DNA of 64,000 nucleotides from Rhodococcus wratislaviensis (GTDB taxonomy: Bacteria > Actinomycetota > Actinomycetes > Mycobacteriales > Mycobacteriaceae), in contig NZ_UAUI01000026.1 of the NCBI RefSeq assembly GCF_900455735.1, forward strand, positions 124,001 through 188,000. Reading direction: 5' to 3'. Below, piece after piece: positions 27,038 to 35,836 of this stretch. Position 1 is the stretch's first letter. Each line of letters begins with the position of its first letter. Position numbers and translations under genes: made by a program. The notes beneath the pieces are model-generated. The model had not been told where the DNA came from. It searched no databases and saw only the letters and a program-made list of their open reading frames with translations.

Positions 27038-28000
27038 GTGCCGAAAGTCGCCGTCGTCACCACCGGAGGGACGATCGCCAGCAGGCGGGACGGGCAGGGT
27101 GTCAGCAGACCGGTGGTCGCAGGCCCGGACCTGTTGGGCAGTGCGTGGACCGGGACGGAACTCCGTGTCGTCGACGTGATGTCGAAGGACAGTTCGAGCA
27201 TGACGTTCGCCGATATGGACCGGGTCCGCGACGCCGTCACCGCGGAACTGCGCGACCCCGAACTCGACGCGGTGGTCGTGCTCCATGGAACCGACACCAT
27301 GGAGGAGACCGCATTCCTGGTCGACCTCCACCACGCCGACCCGCGGCCGGTCGTGTTCACGGGTGCGCAACGCACCTTCGACCACCCGGACTCCGATGCC
27401 CAGGCCAATCTGGCCGACGCGGTCGCCGCGGGATCGGACCCCGCTCTGCGCGGAGCGGGTGTCCTCATCGCGTTCGGAGGCGCCCTGCACCGGGCGTCGG
27501 GAACGCGGAAGGTCGACACGACGTCACTCGACGCGTTCCGATCCGTCCACCCCGCCGGTGACCACTCGCGGCGAAGCCTCGAACCGCTGCCGTGGCATCC
27601 GATCTCCGGAACCCGTGTCGACATCGTCGCCGCCTACCCGGGGGCCGACCGCGTCCAGATCGACGCGTGCCGGGCTGCCGGCGCCCAGGGGCTGGTGCTC
27701 GACGGCCTCGGATCCGGGAACGCGAACCCGGCGATCGTCGAGGCGGTCCGGGACTGCGCGTCCGCCGGGATCCCGGTCGTGGTCACCACCCGGGTGCCGC
27801 AGGGCCCGACCTCCGCCACGTACGGCGGTGGGGGCGGCGGGCACGACCTCGTCTCGGCGGGCGCACTGTTCTCCACCGACCTCAGAGCAGGTCAGGCCCG
27901 CATCCTTCTCGCGGCGCTGCTCGCCGACCCCGAGCACACCGACCTCGACAAGGAATTCGATCGACGCTCGCGCATCGATCCCGCACCGAGGATCAGCTGA
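27038..28000 (+). CDS. ansA: L-asparaginase
   Basis: Hydrolyses asparagine to aspartate and ammonia. 320 residues with the two catalytic motifs TTGGTIAS (nucleophile Thr12) and LHGTDTMEET. No signal peptide, so cytoplasmic. GTG start after GAAAGGA. Last gene of aspA-ansP-ansA: asparagine enters, becomes aspartate, then fumarate. The 3' end overlaps the convergent membrane-protein gene by 8 bp. Confidence 0.94.
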   Translation: MPKVAVVTTGGTIASRRDGQGVSRPVVAGPDLLGSAWTGTELRVVDVMSKDSSSMTFADMDRVRDAVTAELRDPELDAVVVLHGTDTMEETAFLVDLHHADPRPVVFTGAQRTFDHPDSDAQANLADAVAAGSDPALRGAGVLIAFGGALHRASGTRKVDTTSLDAFRSVHPAGDHSRRSLEPLPWHPISGTRVDIVAAYPGADRVQIDACRAAGAQGLVLDGLGSGNANPAIVEAVRDCASAGIPVVVTTRVPQGPTSATYGGGGGGHDLVSAGALFSTDLRAGQARILLAALLADPEHTDLDKEFDRRSRIDPAPRIS

Positions 28001-28757
28001 GGTTGAACGGCTCCGGCGCGCTGCGGAGCTGACCCAGCTGACCGACGACCGTGTACGCGCCGGGCCCCACCGGATCACGCTGGGGTTCCGGTTGCGTCAG
28101 GCAGTCGGGGGCGGAGGTCTTGGCCGACCATTTCACGGTGAACTGAGCCTGCTCGCCGGGCGCGAGGGTGCGCACGTCGGCCGCGGACTGCGGGAAGCAG
28201 TCGATGTTGGACCACAGCCGCACGGCACCGTCGATCGTGTAGACGAGCACCTGCTGGAGGCTGCTGCCCAGATCGCGTTCGCACGGTGTGGTGCCGATGT
28301 TGGTGACGACCGTCGTGAAGCTCGGCTCCTCACCCGCCAGGTACGTCGGCTTGTCGGCGGCCACCTTGATGGCCAGCGACTGGTCCGGGCACTGTCCCGC
28401 GGCGACCGGCTGGCCGCTGGGAGCCGCGCTGCTCGAGGCACCGCTGCTCGACGCGCCGGACGAGCCGGACGTGCCCGAGGAGGCCTCGCCGCCGGCGGCA
28501 GCGGCGCCACCGCCGCCGCCACCGGAACCGCCCGATCCGCCACTGGACGTGGACGAACCCGAGGCTGTCGGGGAAATCGACACAGGAGTGGTCAACGAGG
28601 AACTCGCTGCCGCCGGATCCGTCTCGGAGTCACCGCCACCACGAAGCGAGTTGATCAACCACACGACGAGCAGCAACACGACGATGGCGCCGCCGATCGC
28701 CAGCGCCCTGCGGCGCCAGTAAATCTCGGGGGGCAACGGTCCATTCGGTTCCAGCAC
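27993..28757 (-). CDS. Membrane-anchored secreted protein, homologue of mycobacterial Rv3587c
   Basis: 254 residues: a short cytoplasmic N-terminus, one transmembrane helix (about 18-38), a long Ser/Gly/Ala linker with a run of glycines (about 70-115), and an extracellular beta-rich domain with paired cysteines (C-P-D, T-P-C-E, DCFPQ, DCLTQ). GTG start. Its position between disA and canB matches Rv3587c in mycobacteria. No enzymatic motif; a cell-wall role is a guess. Confidence 0.75.
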   Translation of the reverse strand: MLEPNGPLPPEIYWRRRALAIGGAIVVLLLVVWLINSLRGGGDSETDPAAASSSLTTPVSISPTASGSSTSSGGSGGSGGGGGGAAAAGGEASSGTSGSSGASSSGASSSAAPSGQPVAAGQCPDQSLAIKVAADKPTYLAGEEPSFTTVVTNIGTTPCERDLGSSLQQVLVYTIDGAVRLWSNIDCFPQSAADVRTLAPGEQAQFTVKWSAKTSAPDCLTQPEPQRDPVGPGAYTVVGQLGQLRSAPEPFNLS

Positions 28758-28816
28758 GACGTCAACGGTAGTTCGGCGTCGCGCGGCAACGGCTCAGCGG
28801 GTGCGGCGTGTCGCGG

Positions 28817-29443
28817 TCAGTCCGTGAGCTCACCGATGTCGCCGACAGCGCCCTGCAGGTGGGTGCGGCCGTCGGACAGCTTGTACGTGACACCCGCGAT
28901 GGCGCACGCGCCGCTCTCCACCTTCTCCGCGATGATGCGCGACCGCTGCATGAGCAGGGCCCCGGTCTCCACCACGTGGCGGCCCTCGAGTTCGTCGACG
29001 GTACTGAGGCCCTCGCGGCGTCCCATGAGGATCGACGGCGCGACCCGTTCCACGATGCTGCGGATGAATCCGGGCGGCACGTTGCCGTCGTCGAGCGCGT
29101 CGAGCGTCGCCTTGACGGCACCGCAGCTGTCGTGTCCGAGCACGACGATGAGCGGCACGTTCAGCACGCCGACGGCGTACTCGATGGACCCGAGCACGGC
29201 GTCGTCGATCACGTGACCGGCGGTGCGGACGACGAACATGTCGCCCAGACCCTGGTCGAAGATGATTTCGGCGGCGACGCGGGAGTCTCCGCATCCGAAC
29301 AGGACGGCCGTGGGGTGCTGGCCGCCGACGAGCTTCGCGCGATCGGCGATGCCCTGGCTGGGATGGAGCGAGGTACCGCTCACGAATCTGTCGTTACCCT
29401 GACGCAGGGCTTTCCACGCGGACACGGGGTTGGAATTAGGCAT
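28817..29443 (-). CDS. canB: Beta-class carbonic anhydrase
   Basis: Interconverts CO2 and bicarbonate with a zinc cofactor. 208 residues with ligands Cys51 and Asp53 in CGDSR and His104/Cys107 in GHDSCGA, the complete beta-CA set. ATG at 29443; residues upstream in the open frame are not homologous. Divergent from mutY, as for CanB (Rv3588c) in mycobacteria. Confidence 0.95.
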   Translation of the reverse strand: MPNSNPVSAWKALRQGNDRFVSGTSLHPSQGIADRAKLVGGQHPTAVLFGCGDSRVAAEIIFDQGLGDMFVVRTAGHVIDDAVLGSIEYAVGVLNVPLIVVLGHDSCGAVKATLDALDDGNVPPGFIRSIVERVAPSILMGRREGLSTVDELEGRHVVETGALLMQRSRIIAEKVESGACAIAGVTYKLSDGRTHLQGAVGDIGELTD

Positions 29444-29543
29444 GGGATCATTGTGCACCGGGCATGTCGCACCGTCGCGACGGGAATGTGACGACCGCGG
29501 AAAATCTGTTTCCCCCGTGAACGAAGGGACTTGTGAGGACGAA

Positions 29544-30422
29544 GTGGCCGTTGACTCCTCCGCGCTGATCAACTGGTACGACGTACAGGCCCGGGATCTG
29601 CCGTGGCGCCGCGACGGCGTCACCGCCTGGCACATCCTGATGAGCGAGATCATGCTGCAGCAGACGCCCGTCGTCCGGGTGGCCCCGATCTGGGAGGAAT
29701 GGGTGCAGCGCTGGCCCGTCCCGTCCCGCATGGCCGCGTCGAGTCAGGCCGACGTACTGCGCGCGTGGGGCAAGCTGGGCTACCCGCGCCGCGCGCTGAG
29801 GCTCCACGAGTGCGCCGGAGTACTGGCCGCCGAGCACGGCGACGTGGTTCCGAGCGACGTCGACACTCTCCTCGGCCTGCCCGGTATCGGTGCCTACACC
29901 GCGCGGGCCGTCGCCTGCTTCGCCTACGGACAGCGGGTCCCCGTCGTCGACACGAACGTCCGGCGGGTGGTCGCCAGGGCCGTGCACGGAAGCGCCGAGC
30001 CGGGAAATCCGTCGACCACGCGTGACCTCGCCGACGTGTCCGCGCTGCTGCCCAGAACCCGCGCGCGGGCCGCCACGTTCTCCGCGGCCCTGATGGAACT
30101 CGGGGCCACCGTGTGCACCGCCCGCTCGCCCGAATGCGCTCGCTGCCCGCTGCCGAGCTGCGCCTGGGTGGATGCCGGACGTCCCGCGCACACCGGCGAG
30201 CGCCGGAAGGTCCAGAAGTTCGCAGGCACCGACCGTCAGGTGCGCGGCAAGCTCATGGCCGTACTCCGTGAGAGCTCCGCCCCCGTCGAACGCGTCCGGC
30301 TCGACCAGGTGTGGCCGGGCGATCCGGGCCAACGCGACCGCGCCCTCCATTCCCTGCTGATCGACGGACTCGTCGAGCAGACCGAGAACGGGCTCTTCGC
30401 CCTCGCGGGCGAGGGAAGCTAG
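29544..30422 (+). CDS. mutY: A/G-specific adenine glycosylase MutY
   Basis: Removes adenine mispaired with 8-oxoguanine. 292 residues with the catalytic Glu in MSEIMLQQT, helix-hairpin-helix LLGLPGIGAYTA, VVDTNVRR with the catalytic Asp, and a C-terminal Fe-S site with cysteines spaced C-x6-C-x2-C-x4-C. The last gap is one residue shorter than in E. coli MutY. The GTG at 29544 has GAGGA 4 bases upstream; a GTG at 29517 is an alternative without a site. Confidence 0.95.
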   Translation: MAVDSSALINWYDVQARDLPWRRDGVTAWHILMSEIMLQQTPVVRVAPIWEEWVQRWPVPSRMAASSQADVLRAWGKLGYPRRALRLHECAGVLAAEHGDVVPSDVDTLLGLPGIGAYTARAVACFAYGQRVPVVDTNVRRVVARAVHGSAEPGNPSTTRDLADVSALLPRTRARAATFSAALMELGATVCTARSPECARCPLPSCAWVDAGRPAHTGERRKVQKFAGTDRQVRGKLMAVLRESSAPVERVRLDQVWPGDPGQRDRALHSLLIDGLVEQTENGLFALAGEGS

Positions 30423-30434
30423 CCCCCGGGCGGG

Positions 30435-31190
30435 TCAGCCGAGCCCGTCGAGGAATGCCTCGACCACTTTCCGGTACTGCTCCGGCTGGTCGTCGTGGAC
30501 GAGGTGACCGGCCTGCTCGATGCGGACGTACTCGGCGCCGGGATGCCGCTCCGCCATGGTCCGCATCTGACCGTCGGGGGTGATCGTGAACTCCCCCTCG
30601 ATCAGCAGGGCCGGCACCGTGATCGACGCCCACTGGTCCCAGAAGTGCCTGCCGCCCCACTCCTCGGAGATGTCGCGGAACGTGTCGACGTCGCCGTGCA
30701 GGTACCAGCCGTCGGCGCGCTTCTCGAACGAATCCAGGAAGTACTGTCCGGCAACCGGACCGAAGAACTCTAAGAGGTCTTCCCGCGTCGTGAACGGCTG
30801 CGGCCACTTCGAGATCATCGCCGCCCAGTCCGCGGCGGTCCGGCCACGGAAGTCGGGGGCCATGTCTTCGAGCACGAGCGCCGACACCTTCTCGGGGTGT
30901 TCGGCGGCCAGGCACCACGCGTGCAGGGCGCCCATCGAGTGACCGATCACCACCCACGGTTCGGCGAAGGGTGCGAGCGCGGCGGCCAGGTCTTCCACGA
31001 ACGCTTCCGTCGTCAACTGCGCGGGTGCGGGCCTGCCGTGACCTGCGGCGTCGAACGTGAAGACGTGGCCGTGCTCGCGCAACCACGACACGTGCCGCCC
31101 CCACGTCCGGGCGCTGCCCATCAGCCCGTGCAACAGCAGAAACGGCTGTCCCGTCCCACCCTCGTCGTGCAACGCACTCTCACCCGCCAC
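30435..31190 (-). CDS. Alpha/beta-fold hydrolase
   Basis: 251-residue hydrolase. The oxyanion-hole motif LLLHGLMGS is near residue 20, the nucleophile is in VIGHSMGALHA (about residue 98), and a C-terminal QAGHLVHDDQP supplies the catalytic His. GTG start. Convergent with mutY and divergent from mhuD; mycobacteria also carry a hydrolase here (Rv3591c). Substrate unknown. Confidence 0.85.
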   Translation of the reverse strand: MAGESALHDEGGTGQPFLLLHGLMGSARTWGRHVSWLREHGHVFTFDAAGHGRPAPAQLTTEAFVEDLAAALAPFAEPWVVIGHSMGALHAWCLAAEHPEKVSALVLEDMAPDFRGRTAADWAAMISKWPQPFTTREDLLEFFGPVAGQYFLDSFEKRADGWYLHGDVDTFRDISEEWGGRHFWDQWASITVPALLIEGEFTITPDGQMRTMAERHPGAEYVRIEQAGHLVHDDQPEQYRKVVEAFLDGLG

Positions 31191-31222
31191 CCCTCCGACG
31201 CTAGCGGAGTAATCTCGCCCGC

Positions 31223-31537
31223 ATGGCAGTGGTGAAGATCAACGCAATCGAAATCCCCGAGGGCGCGGGCCCCGAACTCGAGAAGCGCTTCGCAGCGCGC
31301 GCGCACGCCGTGGAGAACTCCCCCGGCTTCCTCGGATTCCAGCTTCTGCGTCCCGTCAAGGGCGAGAACCGCTACTTCGTCGTCACCCAGTGGGAGAGCG
31401 AAGAGGCATTCGCGGCGTGGCGCGACGGTCCGGCCCGGGAGGCACACGCGGGTGAGCAGAAGAAGCCGGTTGCGTCCGGAGCTTCGCTGCTCGAGTTCGA
31501 GGTCGTTCTCGACGTCGCGGCGGCGAACAAGAGCTGA
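31223..31537 (+). CDS. mhuD: MhuD-type haem-degrading monooxygenase
   Basis: 104-residue dimeric ferredoxin-like (ABM-fold) protein nearly identical in layout to mycobacterial MhuD (Rv3592). The haem-site residues Asn7, Trp66 and His75 are all at the expected positions (KINAIE, AAWRDG, AHAGE). MhuD opens haem to mycobilin and releases iron without CO. Only 32 bp separates its start from the divergent hydrolase, so promoters overlap. Generic antibiotic-biosynthesis monooxygenase annotation is less specific. Confidence 0.9.
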   Translation: MAVVKINAIEIPEGAGPELEKRFAARAHAVENSPGFLGFQLLRPVKGENRYFVVTQWESEEAFAAWRDGPAREAHAGEQKKPVASGASLLEFEVVLDVAAANKS

Positions 31538-31574
31538 GAGACGGGGCCGAGCGGGAGGATTGACACGACGGCCC

Positions 31575-31710
31575 GCCGGGTGCAAAAGTTCGCAGGACAA
31601 AGCGATGGTTCGGCAGGAATCCGGTGCAATCCCGGAGCGGTCGCGCCACTGTAAATCGGAGTAGTCCTTCACGGGAGCCACCTCGACAGCCAGATACTGC
31701 GGCCATCGCC
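31575..31710 (+). ncRNA. Cobalamin riboswitch controlling cbtB-cbtA
   Basis: The leader contains the conserved core GGAATCCGGTGCAATCCCGG (31616-31635), the B12 box GCCACTG (31645-31651) and the 3' element CAGCCAGATACTGC (31687-31700). The cbtB Shine-Dalgarno sequence AGGAGG (31735-31740) lies about 30 bases beyond, so control is probably translational: cobalamin binding hides the site and shuts down cobalt import. Confidence 0.92.
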
Positions 31711-31744
31711 TGGACCTAGGGGACGCGAAATCCCAGGAGGAACT

Positions 31745-31939
31745 ATGGCACTCGCCTACGCACCCGGCTCGTCGGTCGATACGACCCGTCTCGCCGTCAT
31801 CTCTTTCGCGATCGTTCTGTTCGCGATGCTCGCTCTCTATCTCGTGGGATTCGACCAGGGCGCGATTTCGCGCAGTGGCATGTACATGCATGAATTGATG
31901 CACGACGGCCGCCACCTCCTGGGTCTGCCATGCCACTGA
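31745..31939 (+). CDS. cbtB: CbtB cobalt transporter small subunit (riboswitch-controlled copy)
   Basis: 64-residue protein with one transmembrane helix (about 17-37) and a conserved C-terminal tail rich in His (HELMHDGRHLLGLPCH) that can bind metal. CbtB works with CbtA in B12-linked cobalt uptake. ATG at 31745 follows AGGAGG, and the stop overlaps cbtA by 10 bases. The last 34 residues are almost identical to a second copy at 35175-35369. Confidence 0.92.
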   Translation: MALAYAPGSSVDTTRLAVISFAIVLFAMLALYLVGFDQGAISRSGMYMHELMHDGRHLLGLPCH

Positions 31940-32724
31940 CCGATTCCTTCGCAAAACTCCTCATCCGTGGCCTGCTGGCCGGTCTGATCGCAGGCATCCT
32001 GGCCGGTGGCGTCGCCTTCGTCCTCGGTGAGTCGCACATCGATGCGGCCATCGCGATCGAAGAGTCGAACAGCGCCGCCGAAGCCGACGTCCACTCGCAC
32101 GACGCCACGCAGGCCGAGGAGCCGGCCGGGCACTCGCACGACGAGGAAGAGGCACTGGTCAGCCGTGACGGACAGCGTTTCGGACTGTTCCTCGCCACGT
32201 CCCTCGCGGGCCTGGCACTGGGAGCAATCTTCGCCGTCGTCGCGAATTACGCGCGTCGGGTGACGACGCTGTCGGGACCGTTGCTCGGGCTGACACTGGC
32301 CACATTGGGCTGGTTGGCAATCGAGGCGGTGCCGTTCTTCAAGTACCCTGCCAACCCGCCCGCTGTCGGAGACCCCGAAACGATCACCCAGCGAACCTGG
32401 CTGTGGCTCGCCGCAGTCGTGCTGGGCTTGCTCGCGGTGGTGGCCTCCGTCTTCGCGGCGAAGGCCGTCGCAGCTCAGGAGTTCCTGTCGGTGCGGATCG
32501 CGGCACCGGTTCTCGCCTTCCTCGTGGTGGTGACCGTCGGCTACCTCGTACTGCCCACCGTCAACGAAGTGGGCGACGACTTCCCCGCAGTGCTGCTGTG
32601 GCAGTTCCGCCTGTCGTCCCTCGCGACTCAGGCAACGTTGTGGCTGGTTCTCGGACTGGCGTTCGCGTTCCTCACGGAGCGTGCCACCCGGGCTACGACG
32701 CCCGCGCCGGCGAACGCCGCCTGA
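31930..32724 (+). CDS. cbtA: CbtA family cobalt transporter subunit
   Basis: 264-residue membrane protein with about 6 hydrophobic helices. Between helices 1 and 2 is an acidic, histidine-rich loop (residues 48-72, with VHSHD and GHSHDEEE) suited to capturing Co2+. Translationally coupled to cbtB and governed by the upstream cobalamin riboswitch, so it imports cobalt when cobalamin is scarce. Convergent with the DUF5996 gene 11 bp downstream. Confidence 0.92.
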   Translation: MPLTDSFAKLLIRGLLAGLIAGILAGGVAFVLGESHIDAAIAIEESNSAAEADVHSHDATQAEEPAGHSHDEEEALVSRDGQRFGLFLATSLAGLALGAIFAVVANYARRVTTLSGPLLGLTLATLGWLAIEAVPFFKYPANPPAVGDPETITQRTWLWLAAVVLGLLAVVASVFAAKAVAAQEFLSVRIAAPVLAFLVVVTVGYLVLPTVNEVGDDFPAVLLWQFRLSSLATQATLWLVLGLAFAFLTERATRATTPAPANAA

Positions 32725-32735
32725 CCCACAGGGCG

Positions 32736-33677
32736 TCAGCGGGATTTGTCCCATCGGGCCGGGTCCGCCTCCAGGGCGGCCCGGTCCCAGCCACCCCGCT
32801 CGGCGGCCGCGTCGTATGTGCTGTGCAGGAACTTCAGCAGTGCGGCATCGGGATCGTCCGCGGTGCGGACGGTTTCGTACGGCAGCAGGAACTGCCCGTT
32901 CTCCTTGCTGTAGAAAGCTCCGTCGGGCCCGACCGGGTAGTCGGCGAAGCCATCGGGTTCCGGGTAGGCGTACGCGTAGAACGCACCTTCGACGCCACCA
33001 CCGGGCCAGAAACCGCAGCTGCTCAGCTCGTGCGAGTAGCCCTCGACCATCACCCAGTCTCCGCAGTTCGGTGCTCCCCCAGGGTGAGTCGGTGCGGTTC
33101 GCCCGGAGAACCGCGTACAGGCCAGGTCGAGCGCACCCCAGAAGAAGTGCACGGGACTGACCTTCCCGATGAAATGGGAACGGAACTCGTGCAGGACGCG
33201 GTCCGCCTGCACGAGCTGCCGCCAGAACTGGTGCACCGACTCACCGTCGTACGAACAGTGCTGGGTGTCCTCCGCGAACGGGACGGCGGGGTCCACCTCG
33301 TTGGGCCGGGCCAGAATGGTCGTCACCACACCCAATTCGGCCAGCGTGTCCATCGTCTCCGCATAGAAGTCGGCCACCGACTTCGGTTCGAGGGCAACCG
33401 TCCCGGTGCCGCCCGTGCTCGTGCGGATCACCAGTTGATGCTCGGCGAAGTCGAATTCGATGTCGAAACAGTCGGTGCCGTACGGGATCGTCGACGTCGT
33501 GAGACCGCGGGGGCTCACGTACAGCGGGACCTGCCACCAGTGGTTGATCAACGGTGCGTGGGCCAGGCGGATCTTCCCGACGATCTGCGTCCACATGTGC
33601 AGGGTGTCCCGCGTCGCCGTCCAGTCGTCCACCTTCAACGCCGGCCATGCATCTCCGGATCGTGTCTGCTCGCGCAC
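32736..33677 (-). CDS. DUF5996 family protein
   Basis: 313-residue soluble protein of a family without known function. It is Trp- and aromatic-rich (INHWWQVPLYVS, HFFWGALDLACTRF), as is usual for the family. No catalytic motif was identified. GTG start. It is convergent with cbtA and divergent from a small membrane-protein gene; the context gives no clear role. Confidence 0.75.
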   Translation of the reverse strand: MREQTRSGDAWPALKVDDWTATRDTLHMWTQIVGKIRLAHAPLINHWWQVPLYVSPRGLTTSTIPYGTDCFDIEFDFAEHQLVIRTSTGGTGTVALEPKSVADFYAETMDTLAELGVVTTILARPNEVDPAVPFAEDTQHCSYDGESVHQFWRQLVQADRVLHEFRSHFIGKVSPVHFFWGALDLACTRFSGRTAPTHPGGAPNCGDWVMVEGYSHELSSCGFWPGGGVEGAFYAYAYPEPDGFADYPVGPDGAFYSKENGQFLLPYETVRTADDPDAALLKFLHSTYDAAAERGGWDRAALEADPARWDKSR

Positions 33678-33819
33678 AGTGCCTCCCTGCCGACGACGTG
33701 CACTTCAATGTGCCCCTCGTGCGGGGTGATGGCAAGCGCGTCGCACCGATACCCGGGTAGGGGTGGACTCCACTCTCGGGGGTGATGTGCCGCGACGTCA
33801 CCGATACCAGCATGGGGAC

Positions 33820-34275
33820 ATGACCACTCGCACTGCACCCTCGATCCCGCAGACGGTCGAGCGCGCGTACTGGCTGCTCGGACTTGCCCTGTTCGCCGGC
33901 ATGGTCGAGGCCATCGCGCACACGTCGACCGCGCTGGAGGGCCCGGGCGCCGACGTCGGCAGCCTCGCCGGACAACTCATCGTCCGCGTCGTCGTCTACG
34001 GCGCGGTGCTGTTCGTCATGACCCGACTCCGCAGTGGCGGGGCGTGGGCGCGGAACACCCTCGCGATCGGTCTCGGCGTGTTCGGCGTCGCGTCACTCGT
34101 GATGGAACCGATCGCGTGGGTATCGGCCGGCAACGACCCGATGTCTGCCGTCTCCGGTCTGACGCTCGACGTCGCGGTGATCGCGGCCGCCCGGCTCACC
34201 CACCTCGTGGCGGTGATCGCGGCGGTGGCACTCATGTTCCGGCCCGACGCCAACCGGTACTTCACGCGCTGCTAG
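33820..34275 (+). CDS. Small four-helix membrane protein of unknown function
   Basis: About 151 residues with four hydrophobic segments (approximately 14-34, 48-70, 78-98, 110-140 from the ATG at 33820). A GTG 19 codons upstream (33763) is in frame and cannot be excluded; neither has a good ribosome site. The 3' end overlaps the convergent DsbA-family gene by 4 bp. I do not recognise the family. Confidence 0.65.
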   Translation: MTTRTAPSIPQTVERAYWLLGLALFAGMVEAIAHTSTALEGPGADVGSLAGQLIVRVVVYGAVLFVMTRLRSGGAWARNTLAIGLGVFGVASLVMEPIAWVSAGNDPMSAVSGLTLDVAVIAAARLTHLVAVIAAVALMFRPDANRYFTRC

Positions 34276-34937
34276 TTCACCGCCGCCGTGCTCGCCTGCG
34301 TCAGAAGCTGCAGGAACACGTCCTTCGGCTGGGCGCCGGACACGGCGACGCGGCGGTTGGCGACGAAGAACGGCACCGCCGACACCTGCAGTCGACGGGC
34401 GGTGTCGAGGTCGGCGCGGACCGCGTCCGCACCGGCATCGGACTCGAGTTCGGCGCGCACGGTGTCGGCGTCGAGCCCGGCCCGCGCCGCGATGTCGACG
34501 AGCACCTCTCGGTCGTCGATCACGGCTCCGTCGCCGAAGTGGGCGCGGAACAGCGCTTCCACCACGGCATCTCGTTTGTCGCCCGCCAGTTGGATCAACC
34601 GGTGGGCGTCGAACGTGTTGGCGGCGATCACGGTGTCGAAGTCGAGACGCAGCCCCTCGTCGGCCGCCGTGCGCGCAACGTGACCGAACATCTGACGGAC
34701 CTGCTCGGCAGGCATGCCCTTGCTCTCCACCAGGGCGTCGAGCTCGCTGCGCCGCTCCCCGACCGGCGTATCCGGCGACAGCTGATACGACCGCCACACC
34801 ACGTTCACCCGGTCGCGCCCCTCGAACTCCGCGAGGGCGGCCAGGAAACGGTGCTTGCCGATGTAGCACCAGGGGCAGGCGACGTCGGACCAGATCTCGA
34901 TCTCGATGTCGCCGTCGGTGTTCTGCTGTGTCGTCAC
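34272..34937 (-). CDS. DsbA family (FrnE-like) thiol oxidoreductase
   Basis: 221-residue thioredoxin-fold protein with active site CPWC (Cys21, Cys24) in DVACPWCYIGKHR, an inserted helical domain, and the cis-Pro loop SAVPFFV. No signal peptide, so cytoplasmic, like FrnE. The GTG at 34937 gives the FrnE N-terminus IEIEIWSD. Divergent from the cobalt-enzyme operon with a 237-bp spacer; a role in cysteine redox chemistry of that enzyme is possible but unproven. Confidence 0.85.
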   Translation of the reverse strand: MTTQQNTDGDIEIEIWSDVACPWCYIGKHRFLAALAEFEGRDRVNVVWRSYQLSPDTPVGERRSELDALVESKGMPAEQVRQMFGHVARTAADEGLRLDFDTVIAANTFDAHRLIQLAGDKRDAVVEALFRAHFGDGAVIDDREVLVDIAARAGLDADTVRAELESDAGADAVRADLDTARRLQVSAVPFFVANRRVAVSGAQPKDVFLQLLTQASTAAVN

Positions 34938-35174
34938 AGTTCGGTAAAACGAATCGCCGGCGCATTCTGTTCCGCCGAGTTCGTCACGATGTTTGTCTTG
35001 GTTCGCCGCGCTGCATTTCCGCACGCCGGATTCGACCGAACGGTACGGTGAGGGGATCGACACGGCGAGAGTAACGTCGTATCGATCGTGCCGCTGAGTG
35101 AGGGGCGCTCGTTGCGATGCCCGGACAATCGGCGACTCGATGATCGTGGAACCCGAACTGCTCCAGGAGTAGCC

Positions 35175-35369
35175 ATGGTTTACGTCTCGTCACCGAGCAA
35201 GTCCGTCGAGTCACTCGGAATCGTGTTGATCGCCGTCGGAGTCGTCCTGCTCGCTCTGCTCACCCTCTACCTGGTCGGATTCGACCAGGGTGCGATCTCC
35301 CGAAGTGGCATGTACCTGCACGAATTGATGCACGACGGCCGCCATCTCCTGGGAGTTCCCTGTCACTAG
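35175..35369 (+). CDS. Second CbtB-like cobalt protein heading the nitrile hydratase/thiocyanate hydrolase operon
   Basis: 64 residues: one transmembrane helix (about 15-37) and the tail HELMHDGRHLLGVPCH, with the last 34 residues differing from the cbtB at 31745 at only two positions; the N-terminal half has diverged. ATG with CAGGAG 5 bases upstream. No CbtA partner and no cobalamin riboswitch are found here; the next gene starts 23 bp after its stop. It probably serves cobalt delivery to the downstream metalloenzyme rather than B12 synthesis (inference). Confidence 0.85.
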   Translation: MVYVSSPSKSVESLGIVLIAVGVVLLALLTLYLVGFDQGAISRSGMYLHELMHDGRHLLGVPCH

Positions 35370-35392
35370 TTCCACCACGACCGGAGCACGCG

Positions 35393-35836
35393 ATGAACTC
35401 TCCAGCAGATTTCGAAGCACAGGCGAACAGGGTCGCGGAGTACGGCCCGGCCCATCACGCAGAGATGGATTCGCCGTATTACCTGTCCAATTCCGCGTTC
35501 GACGCGTTGCGACACGTTCTCCACGACGTCGGCGGCCAGACCGCCCTTCCCGTCAAGTACGAGGAGAAGGTCGAAGAGGACTGGGAGATGAGCACATACG
35601 TCACGTGCGAATGCCTCGGGTGGCGCGGTGTGTGGAACTCCGAAGAGCGCCGTCGCGCCGAGAACGACCTGGGCGCAACGCTCTATTTCGGTTTGCCGTA
35701 CTACGCGCGGTGGATCACGGTGGCCGCCAAGACGCTCATCAACAAGGGCCTGATCACGCCCGACGAACTCTCCGCCAAGATCGACGAGGTCCGGGCCAGG
35801 TCTGCCGGCGGGAAAGCGACCGGAGGCCAGTCATGA
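35393..35836 (+). CDS. Nitrile hydratase beta N-terminal-domain subunit (thiocyanate hydrolase beta type)
   Basis: 147-residue helical protein corresponding to the N-terminal half of nitrile hydratase beta. Family features include EDWEMSTYVTCECLGWRG (63-80) and PYYARWITVAAKTL (102-115), equivalent to YYEHW...LE in nitrile hydratase, then GLITPDEL. In thiocyanate hydrolase this half is a separate beta subunit of 157 residues. ATG with GGAG 7 bases upstream; the stop overlaps the next gene (ATGA). The gene order beta, alpha, gamma matches scnBAC as I recall it from Thiobacillus thioparus. Confidence 0.82.
   Translation: MNSPADFEAQANRVAEYGPAHHAEMDSPYYLSNSAFDALRHVLHDVGGQTALPVKYEEKVEEDWEMSTYVTCECLGWRGVWNSEERRRAENDLGATLYFGLPYYARWITVAAKTLINKGLITPDELSAKIDEVRARSAGGKATGGQS

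Noticed and set aside
35051..35174. Possible second cobalamin riboswitch before the second cbtB
   Set aside because: No B12 box (GCCACTG) and no GGAATC-CGGTG core in the 237-bp spacer.
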